A DNA stretch of 32,240 bases from Desulfosarcinaceae bacterium. GTDB taxonomy: Bacteria; Desulfobacterota; Desulfobacteria; Desulfobacterales; Desulfosarcinaceae. Position 1 is the first letter of the stretch; the number at the start of each line of letters is the position of its first letter. Below, piece by piece: positions 24,527-32,240 of the stretch. The stretch lies in contig JASJCL010000073.1 of assembly GCA_030066015.1 (NCBI GenBank), positions 1 to 32,240 on the forward strand, in the 5' to 3' direction. The notes under the pieces were generated by a model. The model did not search any database. It was not told where the DNA came from and saw nothing but the letters and a program-made list of their open reading frames with translations. Position numbers and translations under genes: made by a program.

Positions 24527-25927
24527 ATGGATACCAAATCTGGCCGTGTGCCGGCCCTAAAACAGGTGTTGATCGTAGTGCCCATCGCCGTCGCCGTCCT
24601 GATCGTCGCGCTGCTGGTGGGTTCCAAAGACGTCCCCCAGCAGCGCCCTGCCCAGGAGATCGCCCGCCAGGTTCGAATTTTGGAAATGGCGCCCATGGAT
24701 GTGGTGCCGCGGGCCATTGGATATGGGCTGGTCTCGCCCGGGCGGGTCTGGCAGGTGGTGCCGGAGGTCAGCGGTCGGCTAGTGTATGTCGATCCGGACT
24801 TTAAAAAAGGCAGTCTGGTCCGGCAGGGGCAGGTGCTGCTGCGCATCGACACCATCGATTTCGAACTGGCCGAACGGCAGATGGCGGCCAACATCGCCAA
24901 GATCGAGGCCCAGTTGGCGGAACTGGAGCGGCAGGAGATGAATCACCGGTCGACCCTGAAAATCCAACGCACGCTGCTCGATCTGAGCCAGAAGGAGCTG
25001 GCCCGCAACCAGTTGGCCAGGGAGAACCGCTCCATCTCCGACAGCGCTTTGGATCAGGCCCGCATGAATACCCAAAGCCAGCTCAACCAGGTGCAGGAGA
25101 TCGAGAATGCCCTGGCCTTGATACCCGCATCGCGACAATCGCTTGAAGCGGATTTGGTCTACAACCAGGCCCGCCTGGAGGAGGCCCGGCTGGATCTGGC
25201 CCGCACCGAGATCGTGGCACCCTACAATTGCCGCATCACCGATACGGAAGCCGAAATCGGACAATACGTCCAACAGGGTCAAACCATTGCCACGGCAGAC
25301 GGCATCGATCAGGCTGAAATTGCCGCCCAACTGCCCCTAAGCGCCGTGCGCAGGCTGCTGGCCGGCAACGCCCCCACGGCCCTCGATGGCGACAGTACGC
25401 GCCTGGATCGCCTGCGCATGGACAACCTGCGCGCCCTTTTCGACCTGTCCGTCAGGGTTCGTCTGGTGAACGCCGGCTTCGGTGCCGAATGGGAGGCCCG
25501 CTTTGCCCGCGCGGACGCCACTATCGACGCCCAAACACGCACCGTGGGCATCATTGTGGTGGTGGACCGCCCCTATGATCAGGTGATCATCGGTCAGCGC
25601 CCCCCGCTCGTCCGCAACATGTATTGCGAAGTTGAGATCAGCGGACGCCCCATCGCTTCGACAATGGTGATCCCCCGGTCGGCGCTGCATGACGACCAGG
25701 TGTACATCGTGGATGCCCAAGACCGCTTGGCCCGCAAGCCGGTCAACGTGGACTTTTCCCAGGGAGACCTTCATGTGCTCGCCGACGGTCTGGCTGCCGG
25801 CGATCGGTTGGTGGTCTCCGATCTGGTGCCGGCCATCGACGGAATGCTCCTGGAGGCCGTTGAGGACGGGCCCCTCCGGCGGCGGCTCGCGGCCCAGGCC
25901 GTCCGTCCTTCAACGGGTGACAAATAG
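24527..25927 (+). CDS. RND periplasmic adaptor (membrane fusion protein, HlyD/AcrA type)
   Basis: A 466-aa adaptor. A single N-terminal membrane helix (about residues 14-33, QVLIVVPIAVAVLIVALLVG) anchors it. The first lipoyl half contains VSPGRVWQVVPEVSGRLVYVDPDFKKGSLVRQGQVLLRID in successive stretches; a coiled-coil hairpin of about 100 residues follows, and the second lipoyl half is LARTEIVAPYNCRITDTEAEIGQYVQQGQ. Beta-barrel and membrane-proximal domains complete it. It links the RND pump encoded next to the outer-membrane channel encoded before it. The helix lacks a lipobox, so it is anchored by the helix rather than by lipid. Confidence 0.93.
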   Translation: MDTKSGRVPALKQVLIVVPIAVAVLIVALLVGSKDVPQQRPAQEIARQVRILEMAPMDVVPRAIGYGLVSPGRVWQVVPEVSGRLVYVDPDFKKGSLVRQGQVLLRIDTIDFELAERQMAANIAKIEAQLAELERQEMNHRSTLKIQRTLLDLSQKELARNQLARENRSISDSALDQARMNTQSQLNQVQEIENALALIPASRQSLEADLVYNQARLEEARLDLARTEIVAPYNCRITDTEAEIGQYVQQGQTIATADGIDQAEIAAQLPLSAVRRLLAGNAPTALDGDSTRLDRLRMDNLRALFDLSVRVRLVNAGFGAEWEARFARADATIDAQTRTVGIIVVVDRPYDQVIIGQRPPLVRNMYCEVEISGRPIASTMVIPRSALHDDQVYIVDAQDRLARKPVNVDFSQGDLHVLADGLAAGDRLVVSDLVPAIDGMLLEAVEDGPLRRRLAAQAVRPSTGDK

Positions 25928-25936
25928 GAGGCGACC

Positions 25937-28900
25937 ATGATCCGCTTTTTCGCCAAACACCCCACAGCGGGCAATTTGCTGATGATCCTCTTTGTGGTGC
26001 TCGGGGTGATGAGCCTCTCCTCGCTGCGTCGCGAAACCTTCCCCGATTTTTCCAAAGACTTGGTGAAGATTACGGTGGTCTACCCCGGTGCCACGGCCGC
26101 GGACATCGAAGACGCCATCTGTCGTCGGATCGAGGACGCGGTGGACGGGATCAGCTATGTTCGGGAAACCATCGCCGAGGCCAGGGAGGGGTTGGGAACC
26201 GTCACCGTGGAAATGGAGCCCGGCGGCGAGATTGACACCTTTCTCCAGGACATCAAATCGGAGGTGGACGCCATTGACGATTTCCCGGATCAGGCCGAGG
26301 ATCCGGTAGTGGAAAAACTGAATCAGACCGACCGGGTCGTTGCCATCGCCGTATCCGGTCCCATGACTGTCACGGATCTCAAACACTACGCCGAGCATCT
26401 GAAAGACCGTCTCAAACGCGATGCGGGCGTCTCCTTGGTCACGGTGAGCGGGTTTTCGGATCGCCAAATCCGCATCCAGATACCGGCCGGCATCCTTATG
26501 CAGTATGGCCTCTCCGTGGATGATGTTGCCAGTGTGATTGCACGCCAGAGCGTCGATCTGCCCGCCGGTGCCATCGAAACCCGGGACCAGGATATTCTGA
26601 TTCGGTTCACCGACGAACGCAAAAGCCCGCTCGAATTCAACGATCTGGTCGTCGTTGCCGGTAGCAGCGGCGCCGAGATCCGACTCGGTGACATCGCCCA
26701 GATCCGCGACGTGTTCGAACTGGCCGAGGAGAAGTTTATCTTCAACGGCCGGCGGGCCGGACTGCTGGAGATCAGCAAGACCAAGACCGAGGACACCCTT
26801 GAGGTGTACGACGCCGTGAAGCAATTTGTCGAACAGGAGCGTCACATCGCACCGCCAGGCGTCCTACTGAGCCTGACCCAGGATGTCTCTTCGATTGTCG
26901 CCGATCGCTTGCACCTGCTGACCACCAACGGCCTGCAGGGACTGGTGCTGGTGTTTCTCACCATGTGGCTCTTTTTCAACCTGCGGTTGTCGTTCTGGGT
27001 GGCGATGGGATTGCCGGTGTCTTTCCTGGGCGCTTTTTTCGTCATGCCCCAGATCGGCTATTCGCTGAACATGCTCACAATGGTGGGCCTGCTGATCGGT
27101 CTGGGGCTCCTTATGGACGATGCCATCGTCATCGCCGAGAATGTGGCCACCCACCTCGACCGCGGCAAGCCGGCCCTGACGGCGGTGATCGAGGGGGTTC
27201 GCGAAGTCAAGAACGGCGTCCTGGCCTCCTTCACCACCACCATCTGCGTATTTGGACCGATCGCGTTCCTCGAGGGCGACATGGGCAAAGTGCTCCGGGT
27301 CATGCCCGTGGTGTTGATTCTGGTGTTGGCCGTCAGCCTGGTCGAGGCCTTCTGGATCCTGCCCAATCACCTGGCCCATGCACTGGCGCACCAGGAGAGC
27401 CGCCGCCGCAGTCGCTTTCGCCGTTGGTTCGAAGAGCGTCTAGAGCGATTTCGGGAGCGGGTCCTAGGCGCCGTGGTGGATCGTGTCATCCGCTGGCGGT
27501 ACCTCTTCGTCGGTATGGTCATCGGCGCCTTCATCCTCTCTGTCGGTACCCTGGCGGCCGGCATCCTCAAATTCAAAGCCTTTCCCGATGTGGACGGCGA
27601 CTTGGTGCAGGCGCGCATCCTCCTGCCCCAGGGCACACCACTGGCCACCACCGAAACCCTCGTCGGCCGGGTCGTGGACGCCATCCACCAGGTGGACCGT
27701 GAATTCAGCCCGGACCAGCCGGAGGGCATGCGACTGATTCAGAACGTCTCGGTGCAGTACAATCACAATTCAGACGCTTACGAATCCGGCGCCCACCTGG
27801 CCACGGTCTCGGCGGATCTGCTGTCGGCCGAGCTTCGCAACGCCCGCATCGACGACATCCTCAATCGCTGGCGGGCCATAACCGGCCGGGTGCCGGATGT
27901 CATCGCCCTCAAGTTCGGCGAATCCGGTTTCGGGCCGGCCGGGCGACCAATCGACATCCGGTTGAGCGGTGACGACCTTGCGGAACTGAAAAGCGCTTCG
28001 CTGGCACTCCAGGAGTGGCTCAATCAGTTCCATGGGGTGTTCGATCTCTCAGACGACCTCAGACCGGGGAAACCCGAATTCCGCTTGAGAATGCGGGAAG
28101 GGGCCAAGGCGCTGGGCCTGGATGCCCAGGCCGTGGCCTCCCAGCTGCGCAGCGCCTACCACGGCCGCACCGTGAGTGAGATCCAGGTGGGCCGCGAATC
28201 CTATGAAATCGACGTCCGGCTGCGGGACGAGGATAAAAGCAGTTTGGCCAATCTGACCGATTTCCACGTCACCCTGCCCGACGGCAAGCAGGCGCCCCTT
28301 GAATCCGTGGCGCTCTTGAGCCGTGACCGCGGCTATGCCCGCATCGCCGCCGTGGACGGCCAACGCACGGTGACCATCCAGGGGGACGTGGATGCCCGCA
28401 TTGCCAACACCCAGCAGATCATGACCCTGATGAAGGAAACGTTTTTGCCCCAACTCCGCACCTCCCATCCGGGTGTGCGCGTCTCACTGGAGGGGGAGGC
28501 CAAGGAGTCGGCGGCAACCGGCGCCTCCCTGGCCCGCGGGTTTGTCATCGGGCTGGTGGGGATTTTTATCCTGCTCAGTTTTCAATTTCGCAGTTACATC
28601 GAACCGGCCACCGTGATGGTGGCCATTCCGCTGGCGTTTATCGGGGTGATCGTGGGGCATTTGCTGATGGGTCTGGACCTGAGCATGCCCAGCATGATGG
28701 GCGCCGTCTCCCTGGCCGGCATCGTGGTCAACGACTCGATTCTCTTGGTCGAGTTCATCAAGATCCACCGCCGAAGGGGGCGGCAGACGAGCGATGCGGC
28801 CCGCCGCGCGAGCCGGGAACGTTTCCGGGCGGTGCTGATCACCACCTTGACCACGGTCGCCGGACTGTTGCCCCTGTTGGCGGAGAAGAGCCTGCAGGCG

Positions 28901-29107
28901 CAGGTATTGATCCCGCTGGCCGCCAGCATCGTTTTTGGCATGCTCGCATCCACGGTTCTCGTCCTGCTCGTGGTACCGGCGCTATACACCATTCTGGATG
29001 ACTTCGGGCTGACGGTCAGACTTTCCGGCGGAAACGGCCATCCCTCGCAGACCGCTGCCGATGGCGCGCAAAGCGCGGAGGCGCCGATCTCCTCGCTCAG
29101 TCCCTGA
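25937..29107 (+). CDS. RND-family efflux pump permease
   Basis: A 1056-aa inner-membrane pump, close to the usual 1,030-1,050 residues of the AcrB/HAE1 group. The first helix is followed by the RRETFPDFSKDLVKITVVYPGA porter segment. The proton-relay aspartates are visible in helix 4 as LLMDDAIVIAEN. The two halves repeat: helix pairs around LVLVFLTMWLFFNL and FILLSFQFRSYIEPATVMVAIPLAFIG, and SLAGIVVNDSILLVEF in the second half. The ribosome site AGGAGG precedes ATG 25937, nine bases after the adaptor stop. With the TetR, channel and adaptor genes it completes a self-regulated drug or metabolite exporter. The substrate is not predictable; the family includes members distant from AcrB. Confidence 0.95.
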   Translation: MIRFFAKHPTAGNLLMILFVVLGVMSLSSLRRETFPDFSKDLVKITVVYPGATAADIEDAICRRIEDAVDGISYVRETIAEAREGLGTVTVEMEPGGEIDTFLQDIKSEVDAIDDFPDQAEDPVVEKLNQTDRVVAIAVSGPMTVTDLKHYAEHLKDRLKRDAGVSLVTVSGFSDRQIRIQIPAGILMQYGLSVDDVASVIARQSVDLPAGAIETRDQDILIRFTDERKSPLEFNDLVVVAGSSGAEIRLGDIAQIRDVFELAEEKFIFNGRRAGLLEISKTKTEDTLEVYDAVKQFVEQERHIAPPGVLLSLTQDVSSIVADRLHLLTTNGLQGLVLVFLTMWLFFNLRLSFWVAMGLPVSFLGAFFVMPQIGYSLNMLTMVGLLIGLGLLMDDAIVIAENVATHLDRGKPALTAVIEGVREVKNGVLASFTTTICVFGPIAFLEGDMGKVLRVMPVVLILVLAVSLVEAFWILPNHLAHALAHQESRRRSRFRRWFEERLERFRERVLGAVVDRVIRWRYLFVGMVIGAFILSVGTLAAGILKFKAFPDVDGDLVQARILLPQGTPLATTETLVGRVVDAIHQVDREFSPDQPEGMRLIQNVSVQYNHNSDAYESGAHLATVSADLLSAELRNARIDDILNRWRAITGRVPDVIALKFGESGFGPAGRPIDIRLSGDDLAELKSASLALQEWLNQFHGVFDLSDDLRPGKPEFRLRMREGAKALGLDAQAVASQLRSAYHGRTVSEIQVGRESYEIDVRLRDEDKSSLANLTDFHVTLPDGKQAPLESVALLSRDRGYARIAAVDGQRTVTIQGDVDARIANTQQIMTLMKETFLPQLRTSHPGVRVSLEGEAKESAATGASLARGFVIGLVGIFILLSFQFRSYIEPATVMVAIPLAFIGVIVGHLLMGLDLSMPSMMGAVSLAGIVVNDSILLVEFIKIHRRRGRQTSDAARRASRERFRAVLITTLTTVAGLLPLLAEKSLQAQVLIPLAASIVFGMLASTVLVLLVVPALYTILDDFGLTVRLSGGNGHPSQTAADGAQSAEAPISSLSP

Positions 29108-29358
29108 GTCCCTTCTTTCCGGCAGTACCGATGGTCGTACTTGCGCTCAACCTGCCGCCACGCTGGCTGCTGCAAAGAAGCCTTTTTGCAACGCGCTTCT
29201 GAACGATTCTGGATCAAACTGCCACATGATGGGCCAATGCCCAACTCGGAGGCCTTCGATCTGAATCAGCGCTGGTGCGTTGCGTTTGACGCCAATTGGC
29301 GTATACTGGTGATGCGCATATTGGGCCTGTCCCCCACATAAATGGCAAAGCGACAGCG
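29108..29358. other. Intergenic region after the efflux operon
   Basis: No gene, clear terminator or promoter was recognised. A short weak stem (GCAAA…TTTGC near 29170-29190) lacks a following T-run. The base composition falls towards the right end. Confidence 0.3.
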
Positions 29359-29898
29359 ATGATCAACGAAACTACCATACGCCGGGCGCATCCGGGAGAT
29401 GCTGGGGCGATCGCCAAAATTCACGTGGACAGCTGGCGCTCGACCTACAAAGAGATCCTGCCGCGTGCCTTTCTGAATAACCTCAATCATCGCCGTATAG
29501 AGCGGGAGATCTGTATCGGACTGTTGGCACCACAAATGCTTTGGCTGGTTGTTGAGGAGCAGGGCGGCAGGCCCGTAGGCTACATTTGTGGCGGTCCGGA
29601 ACGGTCCAACAATGAAATCTACCGGAGCGAAATTTACGAGTTGTATGTTGCCCCAGGATTTCAGCGGCGTGGGTTCGGCAGGCGATTGTTATCCGTTCTG
29701 GCCGACCATCTCTACGCACGGAACTTCTATTCAATCATGGTCTGGGTGTTGGCCGGAAATCCCAGCCGCCGCTTCTATGAAAAAACCGGCGGACTGTACG
29801 TGGGTGCCAAATCCATCGTCTTTGCCGGTAGACCTCTACAAGCCATTGCCTACGGATGGTTCGATATCGCTCAGTCGTTCGCGTTGCCCCAAGCATGA
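29359..29898 (+). CDS. GNAT-family N-acetyltransferase
   Basis: A 179-aa acetyl-CoA-dependent acetyltransferase. The N terminus IRRAHPGDAGAIAKIHVDSWRSTYKEILP is typical of a large GNAT group found in many bacteria. The core shows strand 4 and motif A: EIYELYVAPGFQRRGFGRRLLSVLADH, with the pyrophosphate loop Q-R-R-G-F-G-R. Motif B follows as VLAGNPSRRFYEKTGG. I chose ATG 29359 over the longer frame from 29296 because family similarity begins there; the ribosome site is weak either way. The substrate is unknown. It is not clearly linked to its neighbours. Confidence 0.88.
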   Translation: MINETTIRRAHPGDAGAIAKIHVDSWRSTYKEILPRAFLNNLNHRRIEREICIGLLAPQMLWLVVEEQGGRPVGYICGGPERSNNEIYRSEIYELYVAPGFQRRGFGRRLLSVLADHLYARNFYSIMVWVLAGNPSRRFYEKTGGLYVGAKSIVFAGRPLQAIAYGWFDIAQSFALPQA

Positions 29899-30829
29899 GA
29901 GACGCGGTTTTGCCTTGAATGAGGCCGATTCGGTGCAGGGGAAGCCAATTCCTGGGCTTCTTCCAATTCACGTCACCTTCGATGATCCCCCATCAGGCTG
30001 GTCCCTAAGCTGCATATGGCTGGTGGGATCCCCATCTTTCGTGAAGTTATCCAAGACGTCATAAAGCTTTGTCTGGCAGGCATAGATGCCGGCAGCGCCG
30101 GAGCAGGTGCGCGGACTGGGTGCCAACAGAAGCGGTCCCGGTGTACCATACATAGTGAATTCGGATGGAGATGACTACCAGGACAGGTCCATGGTCTACG
30201 GCGCTTTGTCGACGCGTGCACTGGAGAGATCTTGAGAAGGGTAAGGGTTAGATTCAGAAATTGCGGTTGTTTTTCAGATACCTTCCGCCGGTCTCAATCT
30301 TGATCTCATTTGGTTCACTGGATTTACCCGTTTGATCAATTGCAATGATAGGGTGATTAATTTCAACTCATCACAACCCTCTTGTCAGTACAAATTGCTT
30401 TAACAAAAGAAAAACTTGACAAATTGTATAATAGATTGATAGGTAAACAAACTCCTCTTTTCTGAAGTATTGGTTGGTTCATATTTTCGTCCTTTCTCTA
30501 TTGCGACACAGCGCCCGCTGCCTTTCACAAATGGCGTCTCCTCCTCCAAGTATTTTTTACTTCGCAATAGATCATCGAGAATGAATATCAAGGATCAAGT
30601 TGGATAAATCGATCCCAATTTATTGAATTAAAACGTTGCCTTGATGAACGAGAACCGAAGGTAGGATGACGACCATCTATGATGATGTGGCTGGTTCAGC
30701 GCAGTCCTGTATTCAGCCATCACAAGGCGCCGTTTATGGATATTTGTTGATTAGATCCCGCAGGTATCAATGTGTTCGGATTAATTTATACAGAAGATAG
30801 AGTAAAAAGCAGAAAAGAATCCCCATATC
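29899..30829. other. Region without secure genes, composition boundary
   Basis: About 930 bases. The left third is still G+C-rich and holds two mutually antisense short frames with protein-like composition: minus 29968-30153 (61 codons, containing LYDVLDNFTKDGDPTSHMQL) and plus 30086-30235 (49 codons, ending IVNSDGDDYQDRSMVYGALS and a few more). At most one can be real; either may be a relic gene. From about 30240 the sequence becomes clearly A+T-rich. Only the 30666-30800 frame there is listed separately. Confidence 0.4.
30666..30800 (+). CDS. Small ORF, candidate peptide substrate of the adjacent radical SAM enzyme
   Basis: A 44-codon frame beginning MTTIYDDVAGSAQSCIQPSQ and ending INLYRR, with cysteines at 15 and 36 and several Tyr and Arg residues in the second half. 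An AAGGTAGG purine run abuts the ATG, closer than ideal for ribosome binding. It stops 29 bases before the radical SAM/SPASM gene on the same strand, the position where RiPP precursor genes are often found. I recognise no family, and an open frame of this length can occur by chance, so the call rests on position. Confidence 0.3.
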   Translation: MTTIYDDVAGSAQSCIQPSQGAVYGYLLIRSRRYQCVRINLYRR

Positions 30830-32240
30830 ATGATCAATGATTCACCCAATATATGCAGAGAAGACGTTCACCTCGATGACAAACTGAGTGCATCAGGCCT
30901 GCTATTCAAGGAGCAAATCGACTCAGACCATTGGGTCGTATTTGATCCATCGAACCAAGGGTGGCCGGTTGTCATAAAGAAAAAGACAATGAGGGTATTA
31001 GAGCAATTCAGCAAGGAGAAAAAGGTTTCGGATCTGTTGAGTGACCCCATTCGCTCTGAGAGCGATTTGGCAAACATATTCTTTCTATTACGGAATGGCT
31101 ATTTAAAAAGAGATGGTGCTTACTTACCGTATTGCTTGCAAAATGACTATGAATTTGAACCACCTCGACATGTGGAAGTTTGGCTGCACTTAACAAATAT
31201 TTGCAATCTGAAATGTCGTTACTGCTTTGTAGAAGATAAGCGCCCGATCACTATGTCATACAACGTGTTAAAAAAGGTGGCAAATTCACTAGCATTTACT
31301 TCAAAAAAGTACAATCTAAAAAAATTGACGATTAAATTCGCCGGCGGTGAGCCAACATTGGTTTATCCAATTATTGAGAAGTTTAAAGCCGTAATTGAAG
31401 AATTGATGACGGATAATTCAACTGAATTACATTTTTCACTGCTATCAAACGGCACGATTCTAAATGAAAGAATACTACACATACTAAAAGATCCTAATAC
31501 CCGCTTAAGCATATCCATTGATGGATATGAATCTGCTCACAATACCTTTAGAATATTTAAGAAGGATGGGACTGGAAGTTGGGCAACGATACAGAGGAAT
31601 TTGGCCCTTTTAAGAGAGCATGATATTAATCCCTACATCACATCGACAATTAGCTCAGAGACAAGCGATAGTCTTTCTGAATTGATAGATTGGATTCGCC
31701 AATGTGGATTAAGTACACGAATCAACTTGGTCCGGCAATCCGATTGTAGTTGGGAGAATTCTGCTGACACATTGTTGAAATATTCTAATGTTTGCGATCG
31801 TGTTGCTGAATCCTTCGCGCGTGCCTTCAGGGCGCTCGAATCACCATCATATTCATTAGATTTCGTAAAGCAGCTCAGAATCGCGGATCTTCATTTTTTT
31901 CAGCCTGCCTTTGGACAAATCTGTGGGATCGGCCATAATCACATCGTCGTGAAGCCAGACGGGCATGTCGTATCCTGCCCAATGAGTACGGAAGATAAAG
32001 GAATCTGGCCCGGCAATGACCTTTTATTCGCCACGAAAAAATCATTCCCATGGACGATGTTTGAAAGAATGCAGAAACCAGATGATGACGAGTGCTTGTC
32101 CTGTTTATGGTTTCCTGTGTGCTCGAGCGGATGTCCAATTACAAACTTACGAATTAACGGTCATCCTTTCTCCAAATCACCTTTTTGCGAATTATATAAA
32201 ATTGTTATACCGTCATATATTCGGTTGTTTGCGAAAAAGC
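30830..32240 (+). CDS. Radical SAM/SPASM peptide maturase, 3' end cut by window edge
   Basis: At least 470 codons are open from ATG 30830 to the right edge with no stop. Residues about 33-100 (HWVVFDPSNQGWPVVIKKKTMRVL…LRNGYLKRDG in pieces) resemble a PqqD-like peptide-recognition (RRE) domain. The radical SAM cluster motif is C125-x3-C129-x2-C132 (CNLKCRYC), with GGEP at 172-175 and SNG at 206-208. The C-terminal SPASM domain is nearly complete: C365 and C383 around VVKPDGHVVSC, then C422-x2-C425-x5-C431-x3-C435 and C453. Enzymes with this layout install thioether, C-C or other crosslinks on ribosomal peptides; some instead mature proteins such as sulfatases. The RRE-like part favours a peptide substrate. 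Codon use is much more A+T-rich than the genes to the left, which suggests separate acquisition. No partner exporter is visible before the edge. Confidence 0.88.
   Translation, partial: MINDSPNICREDVHLDDKLSASGLLFKEQIDSDHWVVFDPSNQGWPVVIKKKTMRVLEQFSKEKKVSDLLSDPIRSESDLANIFFLLRNGYLKRDGAYLPYCLQNDYEFEPPRHVEVWLHLTNICNLKCRYCFVEDKRPITMSYNVLKKVANSLAFTSKKYNLKKLTIKFAGGEPTLVYPIIEKFKAVIEELMTDNSTELHFSLLSNGTILNERILHILKDPNTRLSISIDGYESAHNTFRIFKKDGTGSWATIQRNLALLREHDINPYITSTISSETSDSLSELIDWIRQCGLSTRINLVRQSDCSWENSADTLLKYSNVCDRVAESFARAFRALESPSYSLDFVKQLRIADLHFFQPAFGQICGIGHNHIVVKPDGHVVSCPMSTEDKGIWPGNDLLFATKKSFPWTMFERMQKPDDDECLSCLWFPVCSSGCPITNLRINGHPFSKSPFCELYKIVIPSYIRLFAKK

Noticed and set aside
30416-30432. TTGACA and TATAAT as a promoter for the radical SAM locus
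   Set aside because: The two hexamers are only five bases apart, far from the required spacing of about 17, and no alternative -35 is well placed for the TATAAT.
1-32240. CRISPR arrays, tRNA, rRNA, phage genes or intact insertion sequences
   Set aside because: No regular spaced repeats, cloverleaf sequences, rRNA motifs, integrases or complete transposase genes were seen on either strand.

Overview
The window reads as chromosomal DNA from a strict anaerobe, most likely a sulfate-reducing or syntrophic Desulfobacterota (inference). The grounds are an oxygen-sensitive glycyl radical enzyme (GRE) with its activase, an aldehyde:ferredoxin oxidoreductase of the tungsten type, an MttB-family corrinoid methyltransferase and a sigma-54 activator, next to Gram-negative envelope genes (RND efflux, Tat-exported binding protein). 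No rRNA, tRNA, CRISPR array or intact insertion sequence was seen.

Layout. (1) 232-4696, plus strand, moderate base composition: a Tat-exported solute-binding protein overlapping a large Cache-HAMP-GAF-PAS histidine kinase, a likely binding-protein/sensor pair. (2) 4951-19857, minus strand, G+C-rich: thirteen tightly spaced genes read right to left. They are GRE, GRE activase, a ProU/OpuA-type quaternary-amine ABC importer (ATPase, binding protein, two paralogous permeases), MttB-like methyltransferase, BCCT transporter, a family-3 binding protein, a pyrroline-5-carboxylate-reductase-like protein, a four-cluster ferredoxin, AOR and a MoaD-like carrier. (3) 20150-21652, minus: a PAS/AAA+/Fis sigma-54 activator immediately upstream. 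The gap between it and the GRE holds a good -24/-12 promoter and a 10+4+10 bp perfect inverted repeat placed like an enhancer. (4) 22285-29107, plus: a CecR-type TetR regulator with a 16-bp palindromic operator, then outer-membrane factor, adaptor and RND pump. (5) 29359-29898: a GNAT acetyltransferase, then about 0.9 kb with no secure gene. (6) 30830 to the right edge, plus, A+T-rich: a radical SAM/SPASM peptide maturase with an N-terminal RRE-like segment, cut by the window edge and preceded by a 44-codon ORF that could be its peptide substrate.

How the genes may work together. The minus-strand operon joins two quaternary-ammonium uptake systems to an N-demethylase-family protein, a GRE, a proline-pathway reductase and an aldehyde-oxidising module. 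My best reading (inference) is anaerobic catabolism of a cyclic betaine such as hydroxyproline betaine or proline betaine. It would be imported, demethylated by the MttB homologue, dehydrated or ring-opened by the GRE, and the pyrroline product reduced by the ProC homologue, with AOR and ferredoxin recovering electrons from an aldehyde. The GRE does not look like choline trimethylamine-lyase at two substrate-pocket positions, but its substrate cannot be fixed from sequence alone.
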